From NCBI RefSeq assembly GCF_000423365.1, contig NZ_AUHV01000003.1, forward strand, positions 951,796 through 1,015,795: 64,000 nt of DNA, written 5' to 3'. The stretch is from Maritalea myrionectae DSM 19524 (GTDB lineage Bacteria; Pseudomonadota; Alphaproteobacteria; Rhizobiales; Devosiaceae). The notes under the pieces were generated by a model. It searched no databases. It was not told the DNA's origin and was given only the letters and a program-made list of their open reading frames with translations. The first letter of the stretch is position 1. Every line of letters starts with the position of its first letter. Position numbers and translations under genes: made by a program. This document shows, in pieces, positions 9,618-18,958 of this stretch.

Positions 9618-10538
9618 CTAGTTCGCTGTATTCGTGGTGACAATATAGCGATGCTTTTCACGCCTAAAATGCCGCGACAAATGCTTCATCAATGCTTCAA
9701 TACGCTTTGCCTTGCGCAATTCAGGATGGGTCAAAATCCAAATCGGCATATAGCTTTCCCAGCCTAGCGCCGCGACAAATTGCAAGTCTGGCTGGATATC
9801 CCCCAACACTTTCGGTATCCGCGTCATCCCCAAGCCCGCCCGCACCAATTGCAACGCAACAATAAAATCCTCTGCCCGCGCTGCCACGCGCACATTCGGG
9901 CAATGCGCCTGCAATTTCTCCGGCACCGGCGCGGGCCAAGAATTAAAGGAGATAATCGGCACATCGCCGCTTAGGTCACCCTGCCCCAAGGCGGATTCTG
10001 CCAACCAGCGCGCCGAGGCATAAAAACCTGCATTTTGCTCCGTCAACTTTCGGCCCCACAGGGTTTCCGGTGGCCTGCGCGTCACCCGAATGGCCAGATC
10101 CGCTTCCCGTTGATGCAGATTGAGCAGGCTGTTATCGCCCACAAATTCCAGCAAAACTTTTGGATGCTCCGCTGCGAAGGCAGCCAAGCTATCGGCAAGC
10201 GGCCGGTCAATCAATGCCGGGGGAATGGTCAATCGAATGGGTCCGCTCAAATCCTGTTCGTGCACCACCAATTGCCGTTCAAGCGAATGAAGCTCCGGCT
10301 CCACCCGCCGTGCATGGTCTAGGATGACTTGCCCCGCCGCCGTCAGCTTTAGCCCGGCGGGCAAGCGTTCAAAGAACGCAATTTGCGCATCAGCCTCCGC
10401 GCGCGCCAAACGCCGCGAAATCGTGGCATGGGTCACCCCCATATGACGCGCCGCACCTGCCACGCCACCATGTCGGTCGATGGCCAGCATCAACCGCAAC
10501 ACATCCCAATCCGCGATCAGACTACTATTTTCGTACAT
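9618..10538 (-). CDS. LysR-family transcriptional regulator
   Basis: 306 aa from the in-frame ATG at 10538 (MYENSSLIADWDVLR), the position expected for LysR proteins; the frame extends 7 codons further. The helix-turn-helix contains GGVAGAARHMGVTHATISRRLARAE, and the rest is a periplasmic-binding-fold effector domain. It is divergent from the small DUF1330 gene, only about 77 bp between starts, so DUF1330 is the obvious target. The effector is unknown. The 198-bp gap between this gene and the 5'-nucleotidase gene holds no gene I can support. Confidence 0.9.
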   Translation of the reverse strand: MYENSSLIADWDVLRLMLAIDRHGGVAGAARHMGVTHATISRRLARAEADAQIAFFERLPAGLKLTAAGQVILDHARRVEPELHSLERQLVVHEQDLSGPIRLTIPPALIDRPLADSLAAFAAEHPKVLLEFVGDNSLLNLHQREADLAIRVTRRPPETLWGRKLTEQNAGFYASARWLAESALGQGDLSGDVPIISFNSWPAPVPEKLQAHCPNVRVAARAEDFIVALQLVRAGLGMTRIPKVLGDIQPDLQFVAALGWESYMPIWILTHPELRKAKRIEALMKHLSRHFRREKHRYIVTTNTAN

Positions 10539-10615
10539 AGATTGTACTGAGATAGCCAATTCCGCACAAAGTCAAGCGCTGCTATTTCAGGGGTGGAACC
10601 AAAAGGAGAGATAAA

Positions 10616-10906
10616 ATGGCTCATTACGCATTGGTCACCTTGGTGATAAAAGATCAGGAAAAACTGGCGGCCTATCTGAAAGTGGGCGGCCCCGCCGTCG
10701 CAAAACATGATGGCAAAGCCATTGCTGGCGGCCCCGAAAGCCTGGCCCTTCAAATCCCTCATGGGGAAACAAAAGGTGTGGTGCTAGAATTCCCTTCCGC
10801 AGACCACATCACCGCATGGCTTGATGACCCTGAATTGGCTAATGTGCATGCATTGCGCAATGAAGCGGCGGATACAACAATCCTCTCATTGCCCAGCATC
10901 GGCTAG
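10616..10906 (+). CDS. DUF1330 family protein
   Basis: 96 aa, usual length for the family, which adopts a dimeric ferredoxin-like alpha/beta barrel of unknown activity. Visible features are the start MAHYALVTLVIKDQEKLAAY, the central GGPAVAKHDGKAIAGG and the segment VVLEFPSADHITAWLDDPE, all typical of DUF1330. An AAAGGAGAG site lies close to the ATG. It is divergent from the LysR regulator and followed by a terminator shared with the convergent epimerase gene. Confidence 0.9.
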   Translation: MAHYALVTLVIKDQEKLAAYLKVGGPAVAKHDGKAIAGGPESLALQIPHGETKGVVLEFPSADHITAWLDDPELANVHALRNEAADTTILSLPSIG

Positions 10907-10911
10907 CGCAT

Positions 10912-10942
10912 AAAAAAGGGCAGCGCCAAAGCTGCCCTTTTC
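10912..10942. terminator. bidirectional intrinsic terminator
   Basis: AAAAAGGGCAGC-GCCAAA-GCTGCCCTTTT between the convergent DUF1330 and epimerase genes. The 12-bp stem with A/T runs on both sides can serve both strands. Confidence 0.85.
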
Positions 10943-10964
10943 AATCTTATTGTTCCAATGAACC

Positions 10965-11858
10965 TTAAACCTGCTCACCCAGCTCGTCGCGCCAGCTGTG
11001 CTTTGGCTGATAGCCGAGCATTTTTTTCGCCTTCGCGTTTGAATAGAAGGTTTCCTCCTCGCCCATCTCAGCGCAGGGCACGCCCTGATAAAAGCGCTCG
11101 AGCAACTCTTTGGTGCTGGCACCAACCGAATGATCGTCATTGGACACATTGAAGATTTCATAACCCAGCCCATCTGTCGCCAGGCATTGATCGACCATAT
11201 GGCCCAAATCCCGCGCATCAATATAGGCAAAAAAGTTGCGCCGCCGCAGGGCCGGGTCGGCCAAATAGGCGGGGAAATTCTGCTTATACTCATGCGGTTC
11301 AATCACATTATTGATCCGCAGCCCATAAATATCAAACCCGGAACGCCGTTGAAAACTGCGGGCTGTGACCTCATTGGCCACTTTTGACATGGCATAGCTA
11401 TCTTCAGGCACCACGGGATGCTCTTCATCGACAGGCAAATAGTCCGGCTTGCGTTCCCCATCGGCAAAGCACACGCCATAAGTTGTCTCTGACGAGGCAA
11501 AAATGATCTTTTTAACCCCAAACTTCACCGCCGCGTCGATTACATTATATGTGCCCAACGTATTGACCCGATAGCACTCATTATCAGATGTCAGCAAAAG
11601 CCGTGGGATCGCTGCGAAATGCACAACCGCGTCAAATTTTGGCACGCCAGTGCCGGGCTCCAACTCGTCGAACCCCGCATAACTCGCCATTATATCAAAC
11701 ATCTGTCCCGCATCGGTAATGTCAGCAATGCGATTATCCACGCCCTCAAGGTCGAGCGGCACGCGATCCACATTCAGCACCCGATGTCCCTGCGCCAGCA
11801 AATAGGCCACCGCATGTTTGCCCGCCTTGCCTGAACCGCCTGTAAATAAAATCCGCAT
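10965..11858 (-). CDS. NAD-dependent epimerase/dehydratase family protein
   Basis: 297 aa. An extended-SDR Rossmann fold starts with MRILFTGGSGKAGKHAV (nucleotide-binding GGxGxxG). Later signatures are VVHFAAIPR, FASSETTYG and the catalytic YAMSK. AAGGAG lies 7 bases before the ATG at 11858; the ATG two codons upstream is too close to it. The family acts on nucleotide sugars or related sugars using NAD. The substrate is not determined. On the minus strand a ProC-like gene lies about 150 bp upstream, possibly not cotranscribed. Confidence 0.88.
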   Translation of the reverse strand: MRILFTGGSGKAGKHAVAYLLAQGHRVLNVDRVPLDLEGVDNRIADITDAGQMFDIMASYAGFDELEPGTGVPKFDAVVHFAAIPRLLLTSDNECYRVNTLGTYNVIDAAVKFGVKKIIFASSETTYGVCFADGERKPDYLPVDEEHPVVPEDSYAMSKVANEVTARSFQRRSGFDIYGLRINNVIEPHEYKQNFPAYLADPALRRRNFFAYIDARDLGHMVDQCLATDGLGYEIFNVSNDDHSVGASTKELLERFYQGVPCAEMGEEETFYSNAKAKKMLGYQPKHSWRDELGEQV

Positions 11859-12011
11859 AACCATTCTCCTTTGTTCGCCACTTCATCGCAGCACAGATTT
11901 TGCCCCGCAACAAGTCGACATACTCACGCAGGATCATGCATATTTGCCGTCAAATGTAAACGATTGCACAACCTCTTGCGCCAAGAGCTCACCCCTCAGG
12001 CGGTTAGCCCC

Positions 12012-12800
12012 TTAACTCATCTTTTTCGCTTTTTCTGCCGCCGCCAGCAGCCCATCGCTGATCGCCTCCGACAAATCAGATTCGATCATATTGGTCAGCC
12101 CGGCAGCCGTGGTGCCCGCATAGTCAACCATAGCCTGCACCTGTTCGGCAGGTGTAGCTGCATCTTCCGCCAACATGCGGCCACTGGCCAAAAACAATTG
12201 CCGCACCGCACGGTCCGCAATATCCGGCGCAATGCCATGCTTCACCGCATGATCCACCATGCATTGCGCATAATAGGCCACAAAGCCCGGCACAGGCCCG
12301 GTCATCGCCGTGAAATGATCGAGATGCGCTTCTTCATCCAGCTCATCTGTTTTGCCTGTAGCGCTGAAGATTTTATGGACCACGGCCCGATCTTCCGGTG
12401 TCACCTCCACGTTCGCCACCCACGGCGAATAGGCCAACCCGTTGGCCGCCGCCGGGCTGCTCATCGCTCGCACAATGCGAGTGGCCGCCGTCGCTTTTGC
12501 GATATCATCGATGGTGATCCCGGCCATCACCGACATCACCAACTTACCGGAGGCATCAATCTCAAGCGCTTTAAACTGCGCTGGGGGTACGCTCAGAATA
12601 ACAATGTCGCACGCCGCCACCAACTGCTGATTGTCGCTGGTGACATGCACATTTTCATGGGAGGCAAATTCCGGCGCGGCACCACTTCGATTGGAGATCC
12701 ATAATTCCAGATCGGCAAACGGCTTTTGCTGCAACAGCGCTTTCGAAAGGGCGCCACCCAGTGCACCCGAACCGCCAACAAGGCCAATACGCGTGGTCAT
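12012..12800 (-). CDS. pyrroline-5-carboxylate reductase-like NAD(P) oxidoreductase
   Basis: 262 aa. The N-terminal Rossmann motif is TRIGLVGGSGALGGAL. VILSVPPAQF and the conserved IVRAMSSPAAANG segment match the ProC fold, and the C-terminal half is the all-helical dimerisation domain (TGPVPGFVAYY, DRAVRQLFLASGRML). Classical ProC has GxGxMG where this has GGSGALGG, and the helical motif is diverged, so it may not be the housekeeping proline enzyme. A GGGAGGAG site precedes the ATG. The NicO-fusion gene lies 22 bp upstream on the same strand. Confidence 0.75.
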   Translation of the reverse strand: MTTRIGLVGGSGALGGALSKALLQQKPFADLELWISNRSGAAPEFASHENVHVTSDNQQLVAACDIVILSVPPAQFKALEIDASGKLVMSVMAGITIDDIAKATAATRIVRAMSSPAAANGLAYSPWVANVEVTPEDRAVVHKIFSATGKTDELDEEAHLDHFTAMTGPVPGFVAYYAQCMVDHAVKHGIAPDIADRAVRQLFLASGRMLAEDAATPAEQVQAMVDYAGTTAAGLTNMIESDLSEAISDGLLAAAEKAKKMS

Positions 12801-12822
12801 ATCTATCTCCTCCCAGATTATG

Positions 12823-14439
12823 CTACCCCCAAAGGGCGCTCATCAGCAGAATGGTGCCAAACCCGAACACCGTAAAGGCCCCCACCAGCTCAGCAGTGAT
12901 CAGCACTTCGCCCCAGATTTTGCCGCCCTTTTGCTCCTGCGCCCGCACAAGGTCCTTGAAGTAAACCGCAAGACTGGCCAGCACCGAAACAGTGATGGCC
13001 GTGCCCAACCCCATCAAAAAGGTTGCCGCAATGCCCGCAGGCAGCAAATCTTGGCTCAAGGCAAAGGCCAGCACCACCAGCGCGCCGGAACAGGGCCGCA
13101 AGCCAACAGACATCACCAAGCCGACTTGTGCCTTCCAGTCGCGCCCGGCAAACTGCTTTGGCTCGGGCGCATGATTGCAATGATCACAGTTTTCCGCATC
13201 ATGATCCGGGTGATCATGGCCATGATGATGGTGGTGGTGCGCATGGCCTTTGCCGCCAAAGCGTGGAGCCAGCTTGCGCCACACCAAATAAATGCCCAAC
13301 AGCATCACCAAGGCATAGGAGCCAACGGCCATCCAATGCGCGGCATCCGACATGGCAAAACTGGTCAACCGCAACAATCCGGCTGCCACCAGCACAAACG
13401 TCACCGCCACCACAGATTGCATCATCGCCGCCGCAAAGCTGATCAAAATGCCCTGCCGCAGTTCGCGTTCGCTGGCGACCATATAAGAAGAGATCACCAC
13501 CTTGCCATGGCCCGGCCCCGCCGCATGAAAAACACCATACAAAAAGCTCAGGCCGCCCAGCGCCCAAAAGCCGTTCCAATCATCTTTTAAAAATTGCAGC
13601 GCTTCGGTCAGAGCTTGGTAAAACGCTTTTTGCTGGGTGTTAATCCAGCCCAAAATGCCCGTGGTTGAGCCGCCCATATTCGGCTCTTGTGGCGGGGCCA
13701 CAAACGGGCTACCGCCGCGGCGCCCCACATTTGATGTCGCCGGGGCCGCGTCAGCTTCCTCGCCATCACAGCGCACCACAAGCACATTGGCCAGATTTTT
13801 CGCCGCTTCGGCCAAATGCTCAGGCAATTGCAACACGTCAGGGCCCAATGCAAACAATTCTTCTTCCAGCTTTGGATCAATCGGACGCGGGCCGTTCACT
13901 TCAAGGCTGCACCCTTCTGGCGCGCCAACCAACTCCGCCGCATCTTCCTCGGCAAAAGTGAAGGCCACATAATATTCGGGGTCACCCACTTCAATTTCAA
14001 ACGCCTGCCGCACCGGCTGCGGCACCGTAAAATCCAGCGTGAACGAAAGGATCAGATTGGTGCCATCAAACACCATGCGGGCATCGCGGCCGCGCGCAAT
14101 TTCTGCATTGCCGCGCCCCTCACCCGCAAAGGTGTAATAGCTATATTCGGCCAGCCCGATCATATTGTCGTCGGCCAGCGGTTGCAGTTCTTCAGGGCTG
14201 ACCTCGCCGTCGCCATCAGTGTCCAAACCCTGCACAGCCCAAGCCGAATAAAGCGCATCAAAATTCCAGCGCTGCCGCACCCCGGCAATCTCGCCCTGTT
14301 CGTTGAACAACACATCCACTTGCGCGTCGGCAAATATGTGCGGATGGGCAAAACTGGCGCTCGCGCCTGCCACCAAAAGCCAAACGGCAGCCATCACAAC
14401 ACGCATATATGCCGACAAAGATTGAACTGACTGAATCAT
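12823..14439 (-). CDS. fused DUF1007 - NicO/RcnA-type nickel/cobalt exporter
   Basis: 538 aa from ATG 14439, which has AGGGA 5-6 bases upstream; the open frame runs 32 codons further. A signal sequence ends in ASASFA, so the predicted mature chain begins His-Pro-His. The periplasmic DUF1007 domain covers about residues 30-200. After a Gly/Pro linker the NicO domain (about 275-538) has around six helices, including FHAAGPGHGKVVISSY and GLRPCSGALVVLAFAL, the conserved metal-path motifs. A cytoplasmic loop carries seven consecutive His-rich residues followed by HDHPDHD and CDHCNH, a metal-binding segment. It probably exports Ni2+ or Co2+. In many relatives the two parts are separate genes (family knowledge). 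Confidence 0.88.
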   Translation of the reverse strand: MIQSVQSLSAYMRVVMAAVWLLVAGASASFAHPHIFADAQVDVLFNEQGEIAGVRQRWNFDALYSAWAVQGLDTDGDGEVSPEELQPLADDNMIGLAEYSYYTFAGEGRGNAEIARGRDARMVFDGTNLILSFTLDFTVPQPVRQAFEIEVGDPEYYVAFTFAEEDAAELVGAPEGCSLEVNGPRPIDPKLEEELFALGPDVLQLPEHLAEAAKNLANVLVVRCDGEEADAAPATSNVGRRGGSPFVAPPQEPNMGGSTTGILGWINTQQKAFYQALTEALQFLKDDWNGFWALGGLSFLYGVFHAAGPGHGKVVISSYMVASERELRQGILISFAAAMMQSVVAVTFVLVAAGLLRLTSFAMSDAAHWMAVGSYALVMLLGIYLVWRKLAPRFGGKGHAHHHHHHGHDHPDHDAENCDHCNHAPEPKQFAGRDWKAQVGLVMSVGLRPCSGALVVLAFALSQDLLPAGIAATFLMGLGTAITVSVLASLAVYFKDLVRAQEQKGGKIWGEVLITAELVGAFTVFGFGTILLMSALWG

Positions 14440-14659
14440 GAAGTCCCTAACAATAAGCTGCGCTGGCTTTTGCCAGGCAAATGCGGCCAAAATCAGTAAT
14501 AACATTACATACCGTGATTTGCGGCTGTAGGCCAAGAGCCAAATTGCACCATCGGATAGCCGCTAAGGTTTTGAAACCATTAATTCTTTCGACATTCCCT
14601 ATTAACGATATTGCGCAAGGCTTGTTTCCACACTGCCACACATAGGCTAAAAAAGGAAA

Positions 14660-15079
14660 ATGGCGCTAAAATTTGAAAAAACATTGAGCTATCAATTTAT
14701 GCAGCTGGGGGCCATTGCCCGCCAGGAAGCATTAGCGCCTTTGCGCATGCACGGTTTGCAGACTGGCGATGACGTTATTCTGTTTTGGTTGGCGGACCAA
14801 TCGCGCATGACCCTTGAAGATATGCGTATCGGACTAGATATGCCCCCGCATCAATTCAATGCCCTGATCGACCGCCTCGACAGCGCGAAAATGCTCGAAA
14901 GCCAGGCCGACGAAACTGACGGCACCATCCATCTATTTCTATCGGCCATCGCCCTTAACGTGCTGCAGGACATCCATAAAAACCTAAAGACCCTCGATAA
15001 AGAGCTGACCGCAGAGCTAAGCGCACATAAGACCAAGAAGCTGAAAAAACTTCTGAGCAAAATCAGCAATCTGTTTTGA
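14660..15079 (+). CDS. MarR-like winged-helix protein
   Basis: 139 aa. The layout is an N-terminal helix, then GDDVILFWLADQSRMTLEDMRIGLDMPPHQFNALIDRLDSAKML, which reads as the MarR winged helix (helix, recognition helix, then a short wing ESQADETDGTIHLFLS), and a long C-terminal helix ending in a Lys-rich segment. Basic residues in the recognition helix are few, so DNA binding is not certain. An AAAAAGGAAA site precedes the ATG. The TRIC-type channel gene follows 48 bp downstream on the same strand and may be cotranscribed. Confidence 0.65.
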   Translation: MALKFEKTLSYQFMQLGAIARQEALAPLRMHGLQTGDDVILFWLADQSRMTLEDMRIGLDMPPHQFNALIDRLDSAKMLESQADETDGTIHLFLSAIALNVLQDIHKNLKTLDKELTAELSAHKTKKLKKLLSKISNLF

Positions 15080-15127
15080 CAAAACTGATCAGGTTTGGTT
15101 CTCTCAATGTCCAATTGGAGAACGCCC

Positions 15128-15754
15128 ATGCTGTCGACGCCACTTTATATTCTTGATCTGATCGGCGTGGCGGTGTTCGCCACAACCGGCGCCTTGGTCG
15201 CCTCCCGCAAACAAATGGATATAATCGGCTTTGTGCTGTTGGCCACGCTCACTGGTGTCGGTGGCGGCACCTTTCGCGACCTTATTTTGGGGCGCACCGT
15301 ATTTTGGACCATTGATCAAACCTATTTGATCACCTGCTTTGCCATCGCCATCATCGCATTTTTCGCGTCGCACCTGATCCAGCGCCGCTATATCGCACTT
15401 TTGTGGCTCGATGCGATCGGCCTCTCTGCCTATGGGGTGATGGGCGCACACATTGCCACCCAAAACGGCGCGGGCTTCTTCGTCGCCGGGGCCATGGGCG
15501 TCATGACCGCCACCTTCGGCGGCATGATCCGCGATGTGGTTAGCGACGAAAATGTGCTGATTTTACAAGAAGAGATTTACGCCACAGCCGCTCTGGTCGC
15601 CGCCTTTGCCTATTTGGGCCTGACCTATCTGGGCATCCCCCCGCTTTACGCCGCAAGTGCAGGCACCGCGCTAGGGCTCGTCGCCCGCGGCGGCGCGATC
15701 ATATGGCATTGGCAATTGCCCCGCTACAAGCCACGCGAAGGCCGCGAATATTGA
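15128..15754 (+). CDS. trimeric intracellular cation (TRIC) channel family protein, UPF0126
   Basis: 208 aa from ATG 15128, which has GGAG seven bases upstream; the frame extends 11 codons further without conservation. About seven hydrophobic helices fall in two internal repeats, each with the family glycine-arginine motif: GVGGGTFRDLILGR and TFGGMIRDVVSDE. These motifs line the pore in structurally known TRIC proteins. A cation, probably K+, conductance is inferred from family. Its stop codon abuts the convergent modC stop. Confidence 0.92.
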   Translation: MLSTPLYILDLIGVAVFATTGALVASRKQMDIIGFVLLATLTGVGGGTFRDLILGRTVFWTIDQTYLITCFAIAIIAFFASHLIQRRYIALLWLDAIGLSAYGVMGAHIATQNGAGFFVAGAMGVMTATFGGMIRDVVSDENVLILQEEIYATAALVAAFAYLGLTYLGIPPLYAASAGTALGLVARGGAIIWHWQLPRYKPREGREY

Positions 15755-16771
15755 TTATTCAATCGATGCCGATTTGATGATTACAAAAATATCGCCGCCG
15801 GGAGCCAAGCCTAAATCGGCCACGGTTTTCGCCATCACCCGCGCGCGGATATTGGCCTCACCCACTTTGACAAAAATATCCGTGGTCGAAGGATCAATCG
15901 CCTCCATCTGCTGAATACGGCCTGTCAATTGATTGCGGGCGCTGATGCCCTCTAGCCGCGTTTTGGCCAGCATCACATCACGCGCCCAGATATTGAGCTG
16001 CACCGCCCGCCCAATCTCCAATCCGCGATTGGCCACCTCCAGCATCTGCCCGCCAATATTGATCTGCGCCAAACCATAATCATCGTCCAGCGCGGCCACA
16101 TGGCCGGTGACACGGCTGAGCAAATGCGCATCAGACCGCAAAGCCAAAATGTCCTGCGTCGGCCCGTGCGCGACAATTTTGCCCGTTTCAATCACCGCGA
16201 TATTGTCGGCCAAGCGTGCTGCCTCTTCCATGGCATGGGTCACATAGAGCACAGGGATATCAAGCTCGGCAAACACATCGCGCAAAAACGCGATCATCGC
16301 CTCACGCTTGGCCGGGTCCAGCGCCGTCAGCGGCTCATCCAGCAACAGCGCATCCGGATTTTGATGCAACGCCCGCGCCAACATCACCCGCTGTTTTTCC
16401 CCGCCCGACAAATCATGCGGTTGCCGCGCCAGCAAATCATTGATGCCCAACCGCGCCGCCAACGCCACCAAATCACCTTGGCGCTTTAGCCGGATATTCT
16501 CTTCAACCGTCAGATGATCCAACAAGCGCGGTTCTTGAAAAACCATACCCAAATGCCGACGATGCGGTGGCACTGCTTTGTTGCCACCACTCAATGCACG
16601 GCCAGCCAATTCGATTGTACCGTGGCTCGGCTCCAGCCCGACCAAAGCCCGCAATAATGAGGTTTTGCCCGCTCCAGACGGGCCAACCAGCGCTGTGACG
16701 CCCGCACCCGCGTTCAGTCGCATGTCAAATTGCCGCATGCCGCGCGAAAACTGCACATCGATCTTAAACAT
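15755..16771 (-). CDS. modC: molybdate ABC transporter ATP-binding protein
   Basis: 338 aa. Walker A GPSGAGKTS near residue 32, a Q-loop in FQEPRLLDHL, signature LSGGEKQR, Walker B LLLDEPLTALDPAK and the switch histidine in YVTHAMEEA are all present. The C-terminal 90 residues form a TOBE/Mop domain, typical of ModC. It powers molybdate import together with ModB. Its start overlaps the modB stop by 8 bp, so the two are translationally coupled. No ModE-type regulator or clear ModE box is visible in the window. Confidence 0.95.
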   Translation of the reverse strand: MFKIDVQFSRGMRQFDMRLNAGAGVTALVGPSGAGKTSLLRALVGLEPSHGTIELAGRALSGGNKAVPPHRRHLGMVFQEPRLLDHLTVEENIRLKRQGDLVALAARLGINDLLARQPHDLSGGEKQRVMLARALHQNPDALLLDEPLTALDPAKREAMIAFLRDVFAELDIPVLYVTHAMEEAARLADNIAVIETGKIVAHGPTQDILALRSDAHLLSRVTGHVAALDDDYGLAQINIGGQMLEVANRGLEIGRAVQLNIWARDVMLAKTRLEGISARNQLTGRIQQMEAIDPSTTDIFVKVGEANIRARVMAKTVADLGLAPGGDIFVIIKSASIE

Positions 16772-17462
16772 GGCGCACCGCCCGTCGCCCGGTCAGCCGA
16801 CGCTCCAGCCAGGACAGCAAAAATTCTGAACCCCAAATCGCCAATCCCGAAATGCCAATCGAGACAAGACAAAGCCAAAGCACCAATTGGCCTTGATCAA
16901 AAGCTTGCAACGCGGAATGGATCGCCAAGGAAAGAGTTTGGGTTTCCCCCGGAATATTGGCGACAAATGTGATGGTTGCGCCAAACTCGCCAAGGGCTTT
17001 GGCAAACCCCAGCACGCCACCAGCCACCACACCGGGCAAGGCACTCGGCGCATAAAGCGTGATAAACCGTTGCCATGGCGTCAGCCCGGCCACGGCCAGC
17101 GCCTCATCCAGATCTTTGGACACATGCTCAAAACTCAACCGGATCGGCCGCACAATCAGCGGCAGTGCCACCAACCCGGCCGCCAACGCTGCTCCAGCCA
17201 CGTTAAAGGCAAAACTGATGCCCAACGGCGCCAACAATTGCCCCACGGCCCCCTTCGGCCCAAAAAGATAAAGCAGCACCAGCCCGGTCACCACCGGCGG
17301 CATCACCAAGGGCATCATCACCACAACGGAGAGCAACCGCCGCCCAAAAAACCGCTTTGTCGCCAAAACATAGCCAAGCACAAAACCCAATGGCAGCGCC
17401 CAGATCAGCGCAAACAACGCCACCTTGAGCGACAATCCGACAATGGTGAGAAATTCTGCCAC
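16764..17462 (-). CDS. modB: molybdate ABC transporter permease
   Basis: 232 aa with about five to six membrane helices. The EAA-loop equivalent LDEALAVAGLTPWQRFITLYAPSALPG couples to the ATPase, and EFGATITFVANIPGETQTL is the highly characteristic ModB sequence. It forms the inner-membrane channel. It starts three bases after the modA stop and overlaps modC, so modABC is one operon. Confidence 0.96.
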   Translation of the reverse strand: MAEFLTIVGLSLKVALFALIWALPLGFVLGYVLATKRFFGRRLLSVVVMMPLVMPPVVTGLVLLYLFGPKGAVGQLLAPLGISFAFNVAGAALAAGLVALPLIVRPIRLSFEHVSKDLDEALAVAGLTPWQRFITLYAPSALPGVVAGGVLGFAKALGEFGATITFVANIPGETQTLSLAIHSALQAFDQGQLVLWLCLVSIGISGLAIWGSEFLLSWLERRLTGRRAVRHV

Positions 17463-17465
17463 GAC

Positions 17466-18176
17466 CTACTCGCTTGGTTGAAACCCAAATTCAGCAAGAA
17501 GCCTATGGCCTTCATCGCTTTGGATAAAGGCCAAAAACGTCGCGATGTCCGCATTGTCTGGTGCATAGTTCACCGCCCAATAGCGAATGGGCGGATGCGT
17601 ATCCGCCGAAAAACGATAGGCAATATCAAGATCCAGCGCTTTTGCGTCGGACGCGTAGACCACGCCAAACGCAGCCGCGCCGCTTTGCACAAACCGCGCC
17701 GCGCTGCGCACATTCTGTGCCGCCGCAATATGTGGCGACAAGGCCGTCCAAAGCGCTAAATGTTCAAGCGCCGCCTTGGCATAAATCCCAGCGGGCACAT
17801 GGTTCGGGTCGGCCATCGCCAACCGTTCCGTGCCCAGCAATTGCGGCAAAGCATCAATCGCGACAGCGCCCTTTTGGTAACTCACCAACACCAGTTCGTT
17901 GGCAAATAGCGGGGTCAGCAATTGATCCATCGCCACATGGTCGGCCCATTGCTGATTGGCAGAGATAAAGAGATCAGCCGGGGCCCCCGCCTCAATCTGG
18001 CGCGCCAGCACAGAAGAGCCGCCCGCCACAATTGTCACGTCAACCTCTGCTTCTGTTGCAACCTGTTCTGCAAAATCAATCAGGCTCGACGCGACAAATA
18101 TTTTGGGGCTGGCTTGGGCACAAAGCGCGCCCAAGCCCAACATCACCATAATAAATGCCGCCACAAAGCGCTTCAT
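17466..18176 (-). CDS. modA: molybdate ABC transporter substrate-binding protein
   Basis: 236 aa, secreted: hydrophobic N-terminus MKRFVAAFIMVMLGLGALCAQAS. Family features are VFVASSL-like sequence, VTIVAGGSSVLARQIEAGAPADLFISA (oxyanion-binding Ser residues), MADPNHVPAGIYAKAAL, and GAAAFGVVYASDA. It captures molybdate or tungstate in the periplasm. Its ATG follows the eda stop directly (TAA-ATG), so it is translated from the eda-modABC message. Confidence 0.94.
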   Translation of the reverse strand: MKRFVAAFIMVMLGLGALCAQASPKIFVASSLIDFAEQVATEAEVDVTIVAGGSSVLARQIEAGAPADLFISANQQWADHVAMDQLLTPLFANELVLVSYQKGAVAIDALPQLLGTERLAMADPNHVPAGIYAKAALEHLALWTALSPHIAAAQNVRSAARFVQSGAAAFGVVYASDAKALDLDIAYRFSADTHPPIRYWAVNYAPDNADIATFLAFIQSDEGHRLLAEFGFQPSE

Positions 18177-18815
18177 TTAGGCGTCGCGCAACCGGGCCGC
18201 TGTTGCCGCCAGATTTTTGATATGCTCAAAATCGCCATTGGCAATCGCATCATTGGGCACAACCCAAGAGCCGCCGACACAGATCACGTTGGACAATGAC
18301 AAATAGTCCCGCGCATTCTGCACGCTCACGCCACCTGTGGGGCAAAACTTCAGATCTGGTAATGGCGATCCAAAGCTCTTCAACAGCTTCGCACCACCGA
18401 CAGCCTCGGCTGGAAACAGCTTTAAGCGCTGATAACCCAGTTCAGCTGCGGCCATCGCTTCGGTTGCTGTGCTGATGCCCGGCAAAAGCGGCACATCAAA
18501 CTCCAACGCGTCCTCAAGCAATTTTGGCGGCGCACCGGGCGACACCATAAATTGCGCGCCGGCCTCTATGCTTTTCTCGATGTCAGCTTTTGTGCGCACC
18601 GTGCCAGTGCCCACATAGGCGCCATCAACGCTGGCCATTTTCTCCACCACTTTTAGGGCGTTTGGCGTGCGCAAAGTCACTTCCAGCGCGGGCAAGCCGC
18701 CCGCCACCAATGCCTTGGCCAAGGGAATCGCTGCATCCACATCATCTAGAATAATGACAGGGATAACGGGGGCAGCGCCCATAATTTCATCGAGTTTTGC
18801 AATATTTTGCGCCAT
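18177..18815 (-). CDS. eda: 2-dehydro-3-deoxy-phosphogluconate aldolase
   Basis: 212 aa, the normal length of KDPG/KHG aldolases. The catalytic Glu is in LEVTLRT (Glu45) and the Schiff-base Lys in RLKLFPAE (Lys132). GTGTVRT, SPG and CPTGGV supply phosphate and carboxylate contacts. It cleaves KDPG to pyruvate and glyceraldehyde 3-phosphate in the Entner-Doudoroff pathway. It is the first gene of a run leading without spacer into modABC, an unusual functional mix. edd is not nearby. The start region is divergent from nadA, about 140 bp apart. Confidence 0.95.
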   Translation of the reverse strand: MAQNIAKLDEIMGAAPVIPVIILDDVDAAIPLAKALVAGGLPALEVTLRTPNALKVVEKMASVDGAYVGTGTVRTKADIEKSIEAGAQFMVSPGAPPKLLEDALEFDVPLLPGISTATEAMAAAELGYQRLKLFPAEAVGGAKLLKSFGSPLPDLKFCPTGGVSVQNARDYLSLSNVICVGGSWVVPNDAIANGDFEHIKNLAATAARLRDA

Positions 18816-18958
18816 ATGATCGGGACCTCATTGGGCTGGTTTTCAAGGGACGGAGCCACAATCGTGGCCACTCCCTTTCGATTACCACAAACCAAAGATT
18901 GAAATACACCTCAAAAATACCTAAGTTCCACCCAACTTTGCTGCTGAAAGGGCGAAAG

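Noticed and set aside
12631..13590. 319-codon plus-strand open frame opposite the NicO fusion gene
   Set aside because: It is an antisense shadow of a GC-rich coding region; its His/Gln-rich translation has no domain pattern, and the minus-strand gene has clear family motifs.
16887..17759. 290-codon plus-strand open frame across modB and modA
   Set aside because: Crosses two well-supported genes on the opposite strand and is rich in Gln, His and Arg, as expected of a shadow.
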